A stretch of 64,000 nt of DNA, from the NCBI RefSeq assembly GCF_016907915.1, contig NZ_JAFBCW010000010.1, forward strand, positions 25,918 to 89,917, given 5' to 3'. Under the pieces are notes generated by a model. The model was not told the origin of the DNA, searched no databases, and worked only from the letters and a program-made list of their open reading frames with translations. Of the stretch, positions 25,133 through 33,567 are shown piece by piece (position 1 is the first letter of the stretch; each line of letters opens with the position of its first letter). The DNA is from Desulforadius tongensis. GTDB taxonomy: Bacteria; Bacillota; Desulfotomaculia; Desulfotomaculales; Desulfohalotomaculaceae. Both the position numbers and the translations under genes were made by a program.

Positions 25133-25516
25133 ATGACAGAAAAGACAGTAATAAAAACAGACAAAAGTCCTGCAGCTATCGGTCCTTATTCCCAAGCTAT
25201 TAAGTTTGGCAACCTGGTAATGACCAGCGGTCAGATTCCTCTTACACCCCAGGGCGAACTGGTTAGTGATGATGTAAAGGAACAAACACGTCAAAGCTTG
25301 GAAAATGTTAAAGCTATACTGGAAGAAGCAGGTACCAGTATGGATAATGTGGTTAAAACCACTGTTTTCATCAGCGACATGAATGATTTTCCCAAAGTAA
25401 ACGAGGTTTACAGCAGTTTCTTTAAGGAACCTTATCCGGCACGCAGTTGTGTGCAGGTAGCCAGACTGCCTAAGGATGTAAAGGTTGAGATTGAAGTTAT
25501 TGCTTTGGTTAAGTAA
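25133..25516 (+). CDS. ridA: RidA family enamine/imine deaminase
   Basis: This 127-residue YjgF/YER057c/UK114 protein has the family signature [22 protein letters not shown] with the catalytic Arg near residue 104, and the start [23 protein letters not shown]. RidA hydrolyses reactive 2-aminoacrylate and other enamines to the keto acid and ammonia, protecting PLP enzymes. 2-Aminoacrylate is an intermediate released by beta-eliminating enzymes such as tryptophanase, so placement after tnaA and its transporter is functionally coherent. The ATG follows AGAGGTGG. A strong terminator follows at 25568. Confidence 0.92.
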   Translation: MTEKTVIKTDKSPAAIGPYSQAIKFGNLVMTSGQIPLTPQGELVSDDVKEQTRQSLENVKAILEEAGTSMDNVVKTTVFISDMNDFPKVNEVYSSFFKEPYPARSCVQVARLPKDVKVEIEVIALVK

Positions 25517-25567
25517 CTTTAACTGCATATTTAAACTGCATGTATGGGTTGGCGGTGACACTAATGT

Positions 25568-25605
25568 AAGGCTATCATCAGGTTTGAGATGATAGCCTTA
25601 TTTTT
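25568..25605 (+). terminator. Intrinsic terminator of the tna-rid region
   Basis: AAGGCTATCATC pairs perfectly with GATGATAGCCTT (25588-25599), followed by ATTTTT. Confidence 0.9.
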
Positions 25606-25653
25606 AGGCTGCACGGGAAAATGTTATCCTGCTGAAATATTTCTTTACATTTT

Positions 25654-26106
25654 CTATGGCCACTGATTGTACTGGCGGCGCAGGTGCAGCAGATCCACCC
25701 CCCACAGAACAGCGATAAACCCAAGAACATTCAACCCCAAACTGTGGAGTGGACTCCAGTTAAGGTATTGAAAGTAGCCTAAATTGACAGCCAGCAGCTC
25801 CAGAGCTAAAAATACTGCTGCCAGTCCTACCGTAACAACCGGTTTCAATACGCCGTCGGTGGGAACAAAGCGGGCCAGTAACAGCCCGTTGGCAAAATTG
25901 CTAATGATATAAAATAACGGTACACCTCTAAAATCATATAATGTATTTTTAAAACGAAAGGCACCCAGCTCCACCAGGTTGACATCTAAAATTAACGTTA
26001 CTGCCACTGCTGCCAATCCCGCTGGCCACAGCTTATTGATACTCGGACGGTGCACCAGCAGCAGTGCCAAGCCCCAGGATAGCAGCATTAATAGTACCCA
26101 CAGCAT
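25654..26106 (-). CDS. CBO0543-type integral membrane protein
   Basis: This 150-residue protein has four to five hydrophobic segments (MLWVLLMLLSWGLALLL at the N-terminus, AAVAVTLILDVNLV, FYIISNFANGLLLARF, VGLAAVFLALELLAV, LGLNVLGFIAVLWG) and little soluble sequence, like the CBO0543 family of small Clostridia/Bacilli membrane proteins of unknown role. ATG 26106 sits 11 bases after AAGAGG, while GTG 26118 directly abuts it. The gene follows a sirohaem reductase-like gene by 22 bases on the same strand, so they are probably co-transcribed. No function can be assigned. Confidence 0.65.
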   Translation of the reverse strand: MLWVLLMLLSWGLALLLVHRPSINKLWPAGLAAVAVTLILDVNLVELGAFRFKNTLYDFRGVPLFYIISNFANGLLLARFVPTDGVLKPVVTVGLAAVFLALELLAVNLGYFQYLNWSPLHSLGLNVLGFIAVLWGVDLLHLRRQYNQWP

Positions 26107-26128
26107 GGGGTATAACACCTCTTAATTT

Positions 26129-26941
26129 TTAATGCCTCGGACCGGTAACTGCAGACTTAAATTTATCAAAGCCGATGCGCTCAATGGTGCTGCCGATGCG
26201 CTCGTTGGTTTTGGCATTGGCTTTGTACCACTCAATGCTGCGGTCCAATAACTGTATTCCTTCTTCTTCTGTTACGTTTTCAGCCAGTATCTCGGCAAAC
26301 CGCGGGTTAATACCTCCGCTGCCGCCCACATATACCGTCCAGCCCTTTGCTGTGCCCATAAAGCCGAAATCGTTAATTAAGGTATCCATGCACTTTCTCG
26401 GGCAGCCGCTGACACTGATTTTGAATTTGTTCGGCAGACTCATACCGTGATATTTCTGGTCCAGCTTGCCGCCCAGCCCCACTGAGTCCTGTAATCCCCG
26501 TTTGCAGAAGGTGGTACCGGGGCAAAATTTAATTCTTCGTACACACAGCCCGATGGCTGCCCCCGGGTCCATGCCTAAATCCGCCCATGCCGAATCAATC
26601 TCATTTTCTTTCAATCCCACCAGCGCGATCCGCTGGGCAGAAGTTATCTTCACTGCCGGCAGATTGTATTTCTTGGCCACGGTGGCTATTTTAATCAGTA
26701 AATCCGGATCCGTGATTATACCGCCGGGAATGTGGGGAGCTATGGCGTAAGTGCCGTCCCGCTGCAGTATGGCGCCTTTTTCCAGCAGATCCCGGTTTCC
26801 CGGCGGTTTGTTTTGAAACCTGTGGTCCAATTTATTGGGTATATCCTTACCTCCCCCAGACTGAACCTGATCTAAAGATTCTGATATTTCCATGTCAGAC
26901 AGTTTTTTTAGCACGGGATGTTTAGATTTACTGCTTTTCAT
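26129..26941 (-). CDS. Small sirohaem/4Fe-4S nitrite-sulfite reductase-like protein
   Basis: This 270-residue protein contains the paired Cys motif that binds the coupled sirohaem-4Fe-4S centre: CPGTTFCKRGLQDS near residue 140 and VSGCPRKCMD near residue 178. An N-terminal ferrite reductase half-domain includes ILQRDGTYAIAPHIPGG. At this size it resembles the low-molecular-weight assimilatory-type sulfite reductases of sulfate reducers, not a full dissimilatory enzyme. The natural substrate may be sulfite or nitrite. AGGAGGT precedes the ATG. The 46 N-terminal residues are polar and poorly conserved. Confidence 0.78.
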   Translation of the reverse strand: MKSSKSKHPVLKKLSDMEISESLDQVQSGGGKDIPNKLDHRFQNKPPGNRDLLEKGAILQRDGTYAIAPHIPGGIITDPDLLIKIATVAKKYNLPAVKITSAQRIALVGLKENEIDSAWADLGMDPGAAIGLCVRRIKFCPGTTFCKRGLQDSVGLGGKLDQKYHGMSLPNKFKISVSGCPRKCMDTLINDFGFMGTAKGWTVYVGGSGGINPRFAEILAENVTEEEGIQLLDRSIEWYKANAKTNERIGSTIERIGFDKFKSAVTGPRH

Positions 26942-27110
26942 GGTATACCTCCTGTGAATTAATCTATTTATCCTTTAATGTTCCACATAACTGATTTAAA
27001 ATTACACTTTATTTATAAAAATTAAAAAAGTTTAGAGTATGTTTAAAGGGTTTAGAATAATAATGTCAAATGATATATTGTGAACAAAAGCAGCAAAGGG
27101 GATGAAGAAC

Positions 27111-27803
27111 ATGAAAATAACTTTCTTGGGTCATGCCGGGTTTCTTTTAGAACACCAGGAGGTAAAGGTGGCCATAGACCCCTTTATTACCGGTAATCCG
27201 GCGGCCAAAGCTAAAGTTGAAGATATTCAGGCCCACTATATACTGGTTACCCACGGTCACAGCGATCACCTGGGCGATGCGGTGCAGATTGCCAGGCAGT
27301 CCAATGGCACGGTGGTAGGTGTTTTTGAAGTGGCCAACTATTGTACCCGCCACGGGGCTCAGGCTCATCCCATGCACATTGGCGGCAGTTATGACTTTGG
27401 TAAGCTGAAGGTTAAATTAACCCAGGCGCTGCACGGCAGTTCTGCCGGTGGAGAAGAAGGTCCGGCGGAATACCTGGGCAATCCCTGCGGCTTCATAATT
27501 GAGCTGGGGGGTATTAAAGTATATCATGCCGGTGATACCGGGTTATTCGGCGACATGGAGTTGATAGGCCGGCGTACATCCGTTGATGTGGCGATGCTGC
27601 CCATTGGAGATAACTTTACCATGGGTGTTGATGACGCGGTGGAAGCGGTAAACATGATTAAACCGAAAACGGTAATTCCCATGCATTACAACACCTGGCC
27701 CCTGATTAAACAGGATCCCCAGCTGTTCAAGAAGAAAGTGGAAGATATTTCCCCGGCGCGGGTGGTAATTTTAAATCCCGGCGACAGTTATAACGCTGTA
27801 TGA
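27111..27803 (+). CDS. UPF0173-type metallo-beta-lactamase fold hydrolase
   Basis: This 230-residue protein has the metallo-hydrolase motifs VTHGHSDHLGD (HxHxDH near residue 48), the second-site region VYHAGDTGLFGDMELIG and IPMHYNTWP. It matches the UPF0173/YtkL family of predicted metal-dependent hydrolases; substrates are unknown in general. ATG 27111 is 9 bases after AAAGGGG, whereas ATG 27102 abuts that site. It stands alone, divergent from the sirohaem gene. No signal peptide, so it is cytosolic. Confidence 0.88.
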   Translation: MKITFLGHAGFLLEHQEVKVAIDPFITGNPAAKAKVEDIQAHYILVTHGHSDHLGDAVQIARQSNGTVVGVFEVANYCTRHGAQAHPMHIGGSYDFGKLKVKLTQALHGSSAGGEEGPAEYLGNPCGFIIELGGIKVYHAGDTGLFGDMELIGRRTSVDVAMLPIGDNFTMGVDDAVEAVNMIKPKTVIPMHYNTWPLIKQDPQLFKKKVEDISPARVVILNPGDSYNAV

Positions 27804-27858
27804 TTTTTGTAAATATTTTGTAAATATATAGATGCATTTTTAAGTGGGGGGAGTAAAA

Positions 27859-28713
27859 ATGGCATTAGAAATAGACCAGAATTTTGCCCGTCAAATGGTA
27901 AGGATGATTGGAGAACAGTTAAGTGAGGATGTAACTATTTTTGGCCATGGCGGGGTTGTAATTGCCAGCACTGTACCGGGAAGAGAAGGTTCCGTTCACA
28001 GTATTGCTAAACGCATTTTAGACGGCGAAATGAATTATTACGGGGTAACCAAGGAAGAAGAAGAAAAATTAGCCAACGTAAGAGCGGGGTTTAATACGGT
28101 TATTAAGTATAAAAATGAAAGGATTGGCGTTATCGGCATAACCGGTGATCCGGAAGCAGTTAAACCGGTGGCTTCTTTCGCGGCCCAGGTTATTGAGCTG
28201 CGTTTGCAGCGGGATGAAAGTATAGCTGTGGCCAGAAGCGTAGTGCAGGAATTAAAAAAGGAATTGGACTCCCTAACGGGTTTAATACAAGAAATTACCG
28301 CTGCTTCTGAGGAACAAGCCGGCACCAGCAGCTTAATGGTTCAAACGGCAAAGGAATCGGAGAAAAAAGTGGCTAATACCGAGGAAATACTGGGTTTAAT
28401 TCAAGAAATTGCCGATATGACAAAATTATTAGGGTTAAATGCTGCTATTGAGGCGGCCAGGGCCGGTGAACGGGGTAAGGGTTTTAATGTGGTGGCTAAT
28501 GAAGTGAGAAAATTGGCAGAAAACAGCTCTCAATCAGCCAAGCAGATCGGCACTGTGATTAAAGAAATTCAGCAGGCCAACGAGGAAACAGTGGAGTATT
28601 CCCGCCGTTTTGCCGCAAGCAGCGAGCAGCTGTCCCAGGCCCTAAACAAAATGGTATCGGATGTAGAAAACTTAAATACAATAGCTGATCAGCTGACCGT
28701 TATATATAAATAA
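27859..28713 (+). CDS. Methyl-accepting chemotaxis-like protein with sugar-diacid-type sensor domain
   Basis: A 284-residue soluble protein. Residues about 1-115 resemble the CdaR-type putative sugar-diacid recognition domain ([42 protein letters not shown]). Residues about 130-284 form a short MCP signalling domain with the conserved tip [19 protein letters not shown] and [10 protein letters not shown]. No transmembrane segment, so it senses a cytosolic ligand and could signal to CheA. ATG 27859 follows GGGGGGAG. No che genes are nearby. The output domain is shorter than in typical chemoreceptors. Confidence 0.82.
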   Translation: MALEIDQNFARQMVRMIGEQLSEDVTIFGHGGVVIASTVPGREGSVHSIAKRILDGEMNYYGVTKEEEEKLANVRAGFNTVIKYKNERIGVIGITGDPEAVKPVASFAAQVIELRLQRDESIAVARSVVQELKKELDSLTGLIQEITAASEEQAGTSSLMVQTAKESEKKVANTEEILGLIQEIADMTKLLGLNAAIEAARAGERGKGFNVVANEVRKLAENSSQSAKQIGTVIKEIQQANEETVEYSRRFAASSEQLSQALNKMVSDVENLNTIADQLTVIYK

Positions 28714-28821
28714 GCAGCAGTTTAAGGTGAGAGAAAACGGTAAAGAAAAATAATTACCTTTAATCGGACAGAGAAAAAAGGAATATTTAAATATTTGTAG
28801 AATAGGCCTTTTATAACTTGA

Positions 28822-28933
28822 TATAAAATCTCCGAGCCATAAAACCTAAAGCTGAAATGCCATGGGTTTATGGCCGATAGGGTTAACCGGGAAACGGGTT
28901 AGCCTCCCCCTTTGGAAAGGAGAGTATTTTACG
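28822..28933 (+). ncRNA. Molybdenum/tungsten cofactor (Moco/Tuco) riboswitch-like aptamer
   Basis: A closing stem TAAAAT-CTCC (28824-28833) pairs with GGAG (28919-28922) and ATTTTA (28926-28931). Inside lie GCCATAAA/TTTATGGC (28836-28843 and 28866-28873 region), a stem GGTTAACC/GGTTAGCC with a GGGAAAC loop, and CTTT/AAAG. The conserved-looking blocks CTCCGAGCC, AAAGCTGAAATGCC, GCCTCC and GGAGAGTA match my recollection of the Moco RNA motif. The identification is from memory, not a covariance search. A terminator follows at 28950, so this would be a transcription-terminating switch. AOR and Fdh in this window need such cofactors. Confidence 0.6.
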
Positions 28934-28949
28934 GCTTAAGCGGTATGCT

Positions 28950-28998
28950 GGGGCTGGTTAGTGCTGCCTTTCTTAGGGGCATTTGCCGGCCCTTTTTA
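28950..28998 (+). terminator. Expression-platform terminator after the riboswitch
   Basis: GGGCTGG (28951-28957) pairs with CCGGCCC (28986-28992, one G-U), an inner TGCC/GGGGCA stem sits within, and TTTTTAT follows. Confidence 0.65.
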
Positions 28999-29222
28999 TT
29001 TAAATAAATGTTCCATCCTCTTTAAGTTAAATCGCGCCTGTTAATATATTGGCCTGCCGGGGTTTTACCCCGGTTTTTTTCTGTCTAATGGTAAATACTT
29101 AGACAATTAAAAAATGAAAGGTTACAAAAGTTATAAAAGTTGCTTATAACTTCCGGTTGCACTCGCTAACTAACCTGCGATAGAATTGACCTGTTGATGT
29201 TAAATGAAAAGGGGGGACGGTT
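28999..29222. other. Non-coding stretch between riboswitch terminator and LCP gene
   Basis: Apart from the terminator at 29057-29080 it contains no ORF with a ribosome site and no gene that the riboswitch could control. The sequence before 29223 (AAGTTATAAAAGTTGCTTATAAC) is AT-rich with a short repeated AGTTATAA/GCTTATAAC pattern and probably holds the LCP promoter, but no clear -35/-10 pair was fixed. Confidence 0.4.
29057..29080 (+). terminator. Second intrinsic terminator after the riboswitch
   Basis: CCGGGGT-TTT-ACCCCGG followed by TTTTTTT; textbook form. Confidence 0.88.
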
Positions 29223-30191
29223 ATGGTCCAATACAGGAATACTGGGTTAAAACATAAATTACCGGTTATTGTTGTCTTGGTGATGGTGGTACTATTTGCT
29301 GCCGGGTATGCGGTGGCCGGTGAAATGCTGTTCCCGCAGCCGGTTCAAAATGCCGGGCCGCCGGAAAAAAAGACTGAAGAATATAAAAAGGATCTTGAAC
29401 CGCAGGTTGTGGAGCTGCCAAAGGAGCAGGTTACCTTTTTGGTACTGGGTATGGATGCCCGGCCCGGTGAAATAAAAACCCGTACCGACACAATGCTGTT
29501 TGTGAGTGTAAACAAAAAAACCAGCCGCATAGCCGTGATGTCTATACCCCGGGATACCAGGGTGCAAATTCCCGGAGCGGGCTATGATAAGATAAACAAT
29601 GCCCATGTATACGGTGGACCGGAGCTGGCTAGAAAAACAGTGTCCCAACTGCTCGGGGTGTCAATTGATCACTATGTAGTGGTAAACTTTGCAGGTTTTA
29701 AAGAGGTGGTGGATGCCGTTGGCGGTGTAGATATGTATGTGGAGCAAAATATGAATTATTACGATCAAGCCGATGGTACTCACATCAACCTGAAAAAAGG
29801 CCAGCAGCATTTAGATGGGGAAAAAGCGCTGCAGTATGTACGCTTTCGCAGCTATCCCAGGGGCGATATTGACCGTGTTGAGCATCAGCAAAAATTTTTT
29901 AAAGCCCTGGTTGTTAAAACACTGCAGCCCGGTACGGTAACCAAACTGCCTGAACTGGTGAGCAGTATCAGAAAAGCGGTGAATACCGATTTAAGCCTTA
30001 AAGACATGCTTACCTTGGCTTATGCAGCGCGGAACTTCAGCAGCGCTGAAATTATTAGTCAAACCTTACCCGGCCGGTTTATGAATTATTCCGGTATCAG
30101 CTACTGGTATGTACAGCAGGAAAAAGCTGCCGCAGCAGTGCTGGCGCTGCTGGACGGTAAAAAAACACCTGTGTTTCAGGGCAGCCCCTGA
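29223..30191 (+). CDS. LytR-CpsA-Psr (LCP) family cell wall glycopolymer transferase
   Basis: A 322-residue protein with one N-terminal membrane anchor (LPVIVVLVMVVLFAAGYAVAG) and an extracellular LCP domain. Signatures are VLGMDARPGEIKTRTDTMLFVSVN, SIPRDTRVQIPG and YVRFRSYPRGDIDRVEHQQ, which contain the Arg/Asp residues that hold the polyprenyl-pyrophosphate. LCP enzymes attach teichoic acids or other glycopolymers to peptidoglycan outside the membrane. GGGGGGAC precedes the ATG. It lies between two riboswitch regions and appears monocistronic. Confidence 0.9.
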   Translation: MVQYRNTGLKHKLPVIVVLVMVVLFAAGYAVAGEMLFPQPVQNAGPPEKKTEEYKKDLEPQVVELPKEQVTFLVLGMDARPGEIKTRTDTMLFVSVNKKTSRIAVMSIPRDTRVQIPGAGYDKINNAHVYGGPELARKTVSQLLGVSIDHYVVVNFAGFKEVVDAVGGVDMYVEQNMNYYDQADGTHINLKKGQQHLDGEKALQYVRFRSYPRGDIDRVEHQQKFFKALVVKTLQPGTVTKLPELVSSIRKAVNTDLSLKDMLTLAYAARNFSSAEIISQTLPGRFMNYSGISYWYVQQEKAAAAVLALLDGKKTPVFQGSP

Positions 30192-30347
30192 TGCCGTGTG
30201 CGGCACCACCAGAAAATGAGAAGCAGGCAAGTGAGCGTTTACGGATGAGCGGCAACCGGTAACAAAATAACATTTTGCTGATGTTTAACAAACTATGGAC
30301 AAAATGGTTAATTACTGATATAACTAGTTATGAATTACAATTATAAA
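30192..30347. other. Intergenic leader before the cobalamin riboswitch
   Basis: No gene. The sequence becomes AT-rich after 30260 and should contain the btu promoter (GATATAACTAG near 30318), but no confident -35 was found. Confidence 0.3.
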
Positions 30348-30512
30348 CCAGTCCAGGTGCCTTTTATATGAGGTGAAAAGGGAACGCGGGTGAGAATCCC
30401 GGACGGTCCGGCCACTGTATTCGGGAAGCGGCTCCCCAACGGCCACTGGGTAAAAACCCGGGAAGGCGGGAGTATGCTGTGAACCGTAAGTCAGGAGACC
30501 TGCCTGGGCAAG
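30348..30512 (+). ncRNA. Cobalamin (adenosylcobalamin) riboswitch
   Basis: All core blocks of the class are visible in order: AGGTGCC (30355), AAAAGGGAACGCGGGTGAGAAT (30377-30398), a GGTCCGGCCACTGTA block (30405-30419), GGCCACTGGG (30441), GGGAAGG (30460) and AGTCAGGAGACCTGCC (30489-30504). It lies directly upstream of btuCDF. High cobalamin should turn off transporter expression through the hairpins at 30564 and 30624. Confidence 0.95.
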
Positions 30513-30563
30513 TTTTAGCATGGCCTTCCGGGAGAGGTTGATGCTTAGGTGGACAGAAATTAT

Positions 30564-30590
30564 CAGGCATGTTGACCAGTGACATGCCTG
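30564..30590 (+). other. Hairpin in the btu leader
   Basis: CAGGCATGT pairs with ACATGCCTG (30582-30590), followed by GTTTTG. It lies between aptamer and terminator and may be an anti-terminator competitor or a first, weak terminator. Confidence 0.5.
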
Positions 30591-30623
30591 GTTTTGTCAT
30601 GCTTAAATTGTTCACTTGATCAT

Positions 30624-30652
30624 ACCCTGACCCTTTACAGGTCAGGGTTTTT
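30624..30652 (+). terminator. Riboswitch-controlled terminator before btuC
   Basis: ACCCTGACC-CTTTACA-GGTCAGGGT followed by TTTTT; lies 38 bases before the btuC start. Confidence 0.85.
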
Positions 30653-30689
30653 AAAATCTGCCAGAAAAAACAATAGGTAAGGGAAAACT

Positions 30690-31748
30690 ATGACCGGTAA
30701 TTCATTAATTGTTTTAGTTAAAAATAAACATTTTAAAGCCAGAATAAGCGGCTTTATCATGGCTGGGATTCTGCTGCTGGCGGCACTGATTTCCGTAAAT
30801 CTTGGCTGGGCAAATATTAGCACTGCAGATGTTTTTTCTGTTATTGCCGGCAGGCTTACCGGCAGCAGTGACCTGTACAGCCATCTCGATGCCGCCAAAG
30901 CAGCAATTATCTGGGATATCAGGATACCCAGGATACTTTGTGCCGCCTTTGTGGGCTGCGGCCTGGCCGTTTCCGGGGCGGTTTTTCAAGCTATTTTAAT
31001 GAATCCCCTGGCGGATTCCTATACCATGGGAGTGTCCACCGGTGCCGCCTTTGGGGCCAGCGCGGCCATATTTCTAAATGTTTTTTTTCTCACTAATCTG
31101 CCGGTGGTGCTGTTTGCCTTTGCCGGGGCACTGCTTACTTTGGCGGTGGTTATTTCCATTTCCCGCATGGGGGGATATGTTTCTTCTGCCAATTTGGTTA
31201 TTTCGGGTATTATTGTCAGCTGTATTTTGTCCGCCGCCATCAGCCTGCTGAAAAGCATGTCCGGGGAACAGGTGTCGGCCATTGTTTCCTGGTTAATCGG
31301 CAGTTTGGCTGCCAGAAGCTGGCAGCACGTTATTTTCGGCTTTCCGGTGGTAATTATTTGTACCTTTTTCTGCTGCTATTATGCTGAAGATTTAAACATT
31401 CTTTCCCTGGGTGACCGGGAGGCCCGCAACCTGGGGATAGACGGCAGTAAACTGAGAATTATTTTTCTGTTTTGCGGTGCGCTGATTACCGCGGTTTGTG
31501 TTTCCACCAGCGGCATTATTGGTTTTGTGGGCTTGGTGGTGCCGCACCTGCTGCGGTCACTGGTGGGTTCGGACAACAGGTTGTTGATCCCCCTGTGTGC
31601 TTTAACCGGGGCGGTTCTTCTGCTGTTGGCAGATACCTTTGCCAGGTCATTTATGAATGTAGAAATACCGGTGGGTGTGCTGACCACCCTGCTGGGCGGT
31701 CCCTTTTTCTTTTATATTTTTAGGAAGAGAAATAAAATCATTCAGTAG
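30690..31748 (+). CDS. btuC: Cobalamin ABC transporter permease (FecCD/BtuC family)
   Basis: A 352-residue protein with about ten membrane segments and the family signatures IRIPRILCAAFVGCGLAVSGAVFQAILMNPLADSYTMGVSTGAAFGA (positions about 72-117) and GIIGFVGLVVPHLLRSLVGSDNR. BtuC and FecC/D share this fold; the cobalamin riboswitch directly upstream decides for B12 over iron-siderophore. It forms the membrane channel with BtuD. The next gene starts 12 bases after its stop. No obvious Shine-Dalgarno close to the ATG except AGGTAAGGGAAA. Confidence 0.9.
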   Translation: MTGNSLIVLVKNKHFKARISGFIMAGILLLAALISVNLGWANISTADVFSVIAGRLTGSSDLYSHLDAAKAAIIWDIRIPRILCAAFVGCGLAVSGAVFQAILMNPLADSYTMGVSTGAAFGASAAIFLNVFFLTNLPVVLFAFAGALLTLAVVISISRMGGYVSSANLVISGIIVSCILSAAISLLKSMSGEQVSAIVSWLIGSLAARSWQHVIFGFPVVIICTFFCCYYAEDLNILSLGDREARNLGIDGSKLRIIFLFCGALITAVCVSTSGIIGFVGLVVPHLLRSLVGSDNRLLIPLCALTGAVLLLLADTFARSFMNVEIPVGVLTTLLGGPFFFYIFRKRNKIIQ

Positions 31749-31760
31749 GTGCTGGTAAAC

Positions 31761-32522
31761 ATGATTTTATTAAAAAATGTCGGTTTTCAGTACGGAAACA
31801 GGAAAATATTAAAAAATATTAGTCTTTCGGTGCAGAAAGGGAGTTTTTATGGTGTTATTGGTCCCAATGGAGCGGGTAAAACCACCCTGATGAACATCAT
31901 AACCGGGCTGCGCAGTGATTTTACCGGGCGGGTATACATTAAAAATAAAAGCATAACCGAATATAAAATTAAAGAGCTGGCCAGGCAGATTTCCGTGGTT
32001 CCCCAGCAGATGGATATCCGCTTTCCTTATACCTGTTTGGAAATTGTAATGATGGGGAGAACACCTTACAAAAGCAGGTTAAGGGCGCTTTCCCGCCGGG
32101 ATATGGGTATTGTGCGCCGCTGTATGGAAATGACGGATACCATTCGGTTTGCTGACTGCTTAATTACCGAATTAAGCGGTGGGGAGAAACAGAGGGTTAT
32201 CCTGGCCAAGGCTTTGGCTCAACAGCCGGAGGTGCTGTTTTTAGACGAAGCTTTTTCCCATATGGATATTTATTACAGTGTTAAATGTTTAAATGTTTTA
32301 AAACAGTTAGTTGATGAGGATGGTTTAACGGTGGTATGTATTATGCATGATTTGAATTTAGTTAGTTCCTTTTGCTCGGAAGTGGTGATGCTGCAGAATG
32401 GCGAGGTGGTAAGACAGGGCCGTACTGAAACGGTGATGAAACCGGAGTTGATTCACGGTACTTTTAAGATAAAGGTGGCCAAAGCGGGAAACAGCGGGTT
32501 GGCAGTACTTCCGGAGCTGTAA
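31761..32522 (+). CDS. btuD: Cobalamin ABC transporter ATP-binding protein
   Basis: This 253-residue ATPase has Walker A GPNGAGKTT near residue 35, signature LSGGEKQRVILAKALAQQP, Walker B VLFLDEAFSHMD and switch His in CIMHDLNLV. The usual LDEPTSxLD reads LDEAFSHMD here. It powers BtuC. ATG 31761 is favoured because AGGTG lies about 9 bases before it; a GTG at 31749 is possible. It is the second gene of the riboswitch-controlled btuCDF operon. Confidence 0.9.
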   Translation: MILLKNVGFQYGNRKILKNISLSVQKGSFYGVIGPNGAGKTTLMNIITGLRSDFTGRVYIKNKSITEYKIKELARQISVVPQQMDIRFPYTCLEIVMMGRTPYKSRLRALSRRDMGIVRRCMEMTDTIRFADCLITELSGGEKQRVILAKALAQQPEVLFLDEAFSHMDIYYSVKCLNVLKQLVDEDGLTVVCIMHDLNLVSSFCSEVVMLQNGEVVRQGRTETVMKPELIHGTFKIKVAKAGNSGLAVLPEL

Positions 32523-32538
32523 AAAAGAGGAGGAATTT

Positions 32539-33507
32539 ATGGTGAAGAAGAGGATTTTTTTACTGCTGGTAAACGTGTTTTTAATGTTAGTTATACTGGT
32601 GGGCTGCGGTAAAACCGGTACGGTAAGTACGGAAAAAGAAAACGGTGCTATCAAAATAGTGGATGACCTGGGCAGGACAATAATACTGAAAGAACCGGCC
32701 AAAAGGATTATTTCCTTGTACTCCGCCCATACAGAAAACCTCTTTGCCCTGGGGCTGGATGAAGAGATAATCGGGGTGAGCACCAGGGAGTCATATCCCC
32801 CGGAGGCGTTAAACAAGCCTCAATTTGATTACCGCTCTGACCCGGAAAAAGTGCTGGCCCAGCAGCCGGATTTAGTTTTAATCAGACCCTTTATTAAAAG
32901 GAGCAGCCCGGATTTTGTACAGGCTTTGGAAAATGCCGGGGTAAAAGTGGTTTGTCTTTACCCGGAAAAATTTTACCAATTTGATGACTACATAAAAAGA
33001 CTGGCTGTATTAACCGGTAGAGAAAAGGAAGCGGCAGTTAAATTAGAACAATTTCATCAAAAGTTAAATGAAATAGAAAATTTAACCAGGGATATTGCCC
33101 CAAAGAAGAAAGTGTTCTTTGAATCAACGGCCAGGGAATATCGCACCATCACGCCGGACAGCATACCGGCGGTAATTCTGCAGTTGGCCGGGGGGATCAA
33201 TGTGGCGGAAGATGCCCGGCCCATTAGGAAGGGCAGCAGCATAGCTCCTTACGGGGCGGAAAGACTGCTGGATAAAGCCGATGAAATTGATGTGTATATT
33301 GTCCAGCGGGGAGTTATGAACCACGCTACCCCGGAGAGTGTTAAACAGAGACCGGGATTTAAAAATATCAAAGCGGTAAGGGAAGGTCGGATTTTTACCA
33401 TAGACGAAAAGCTGGTATCCAGCCCCACCTTTCGCTTGACAGAGGGCGCTGCCAAACTGGCGGCAGTGCTTTACCCTGAAAAAGAGGCCGGAAGGTTGAC
33501 CCCTTAA
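32539..33507 (+). CDS. btuF: Cobalamin ABC transporter substrate-binding lipoprotein
   Basis: A 322-residue lipoprotein with signal MVKKRIFLLLVNVFLMLVILVGCG; the lipobox Cys is at residue 24. Two TroA/BtuF-type lobes follow, with RIISLYSAHTENLFALGLDEEIIGVS and a long connecting helix. It captures cobalamin outside the membrane and delivers it to BtuCD. AGAGGAGGAATTT gives a strong ribosome site. The last codons lie in a bidirectional terminator hairpin. Confidence 0.9.
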   Translation: MVKKRIFLLLVNVFLMLVILVGCGKTGTVSTEKENGAIKIVDDLGRTIILKEPAKRIISLYSAHTENLFALGLDEEIIGVSTRESYPPEALNKPQFDYRSDPEKVLAQQPDLVLIRPFIKRSSPDFVQALENAGVKVVCLYPEKFYQFDDYIKRLAVLTGREKEAAVKLEQFHQKLNEIENLTRDIAPKKKVFFESTAREYRTITPDSIPAVILQLAGGINVAEDARPIRKGSSIAPYGAERLLDKADEIDVYIVQRGVMNHATPESVKQRPGFKNIKAVREGRIFTIDEKLVSSPTFRLTEGAAKLAAVLYPEKEAGRLTP

Positions 33508-33522
33508 CCTTCCGGCCTCTTT
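33481..33522. terminator. 17-bp bidirectional terminator between btuF and the HdrD-like gene
   Basis: AAAGAGGCCGGAAGGTT pairs perfectly with AACCTTCCGGCCTCTTT (33506-33522). T-rich on both sides, between convergent genes; the 5' arm encodes the C-terminus of BtuF. Confidence 0.88.
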
Positions 33523-33567
33523 GTATAGAGGAAAACAATGTAGGATGCTGCGAATTCACCCTACAGC

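Noticed and set aside
28945..29007. 20-residue ORF after the riboswitch
   Set aside because: It lies inside the terminator hairpin, has no ribosome site and no recognisable pattern.
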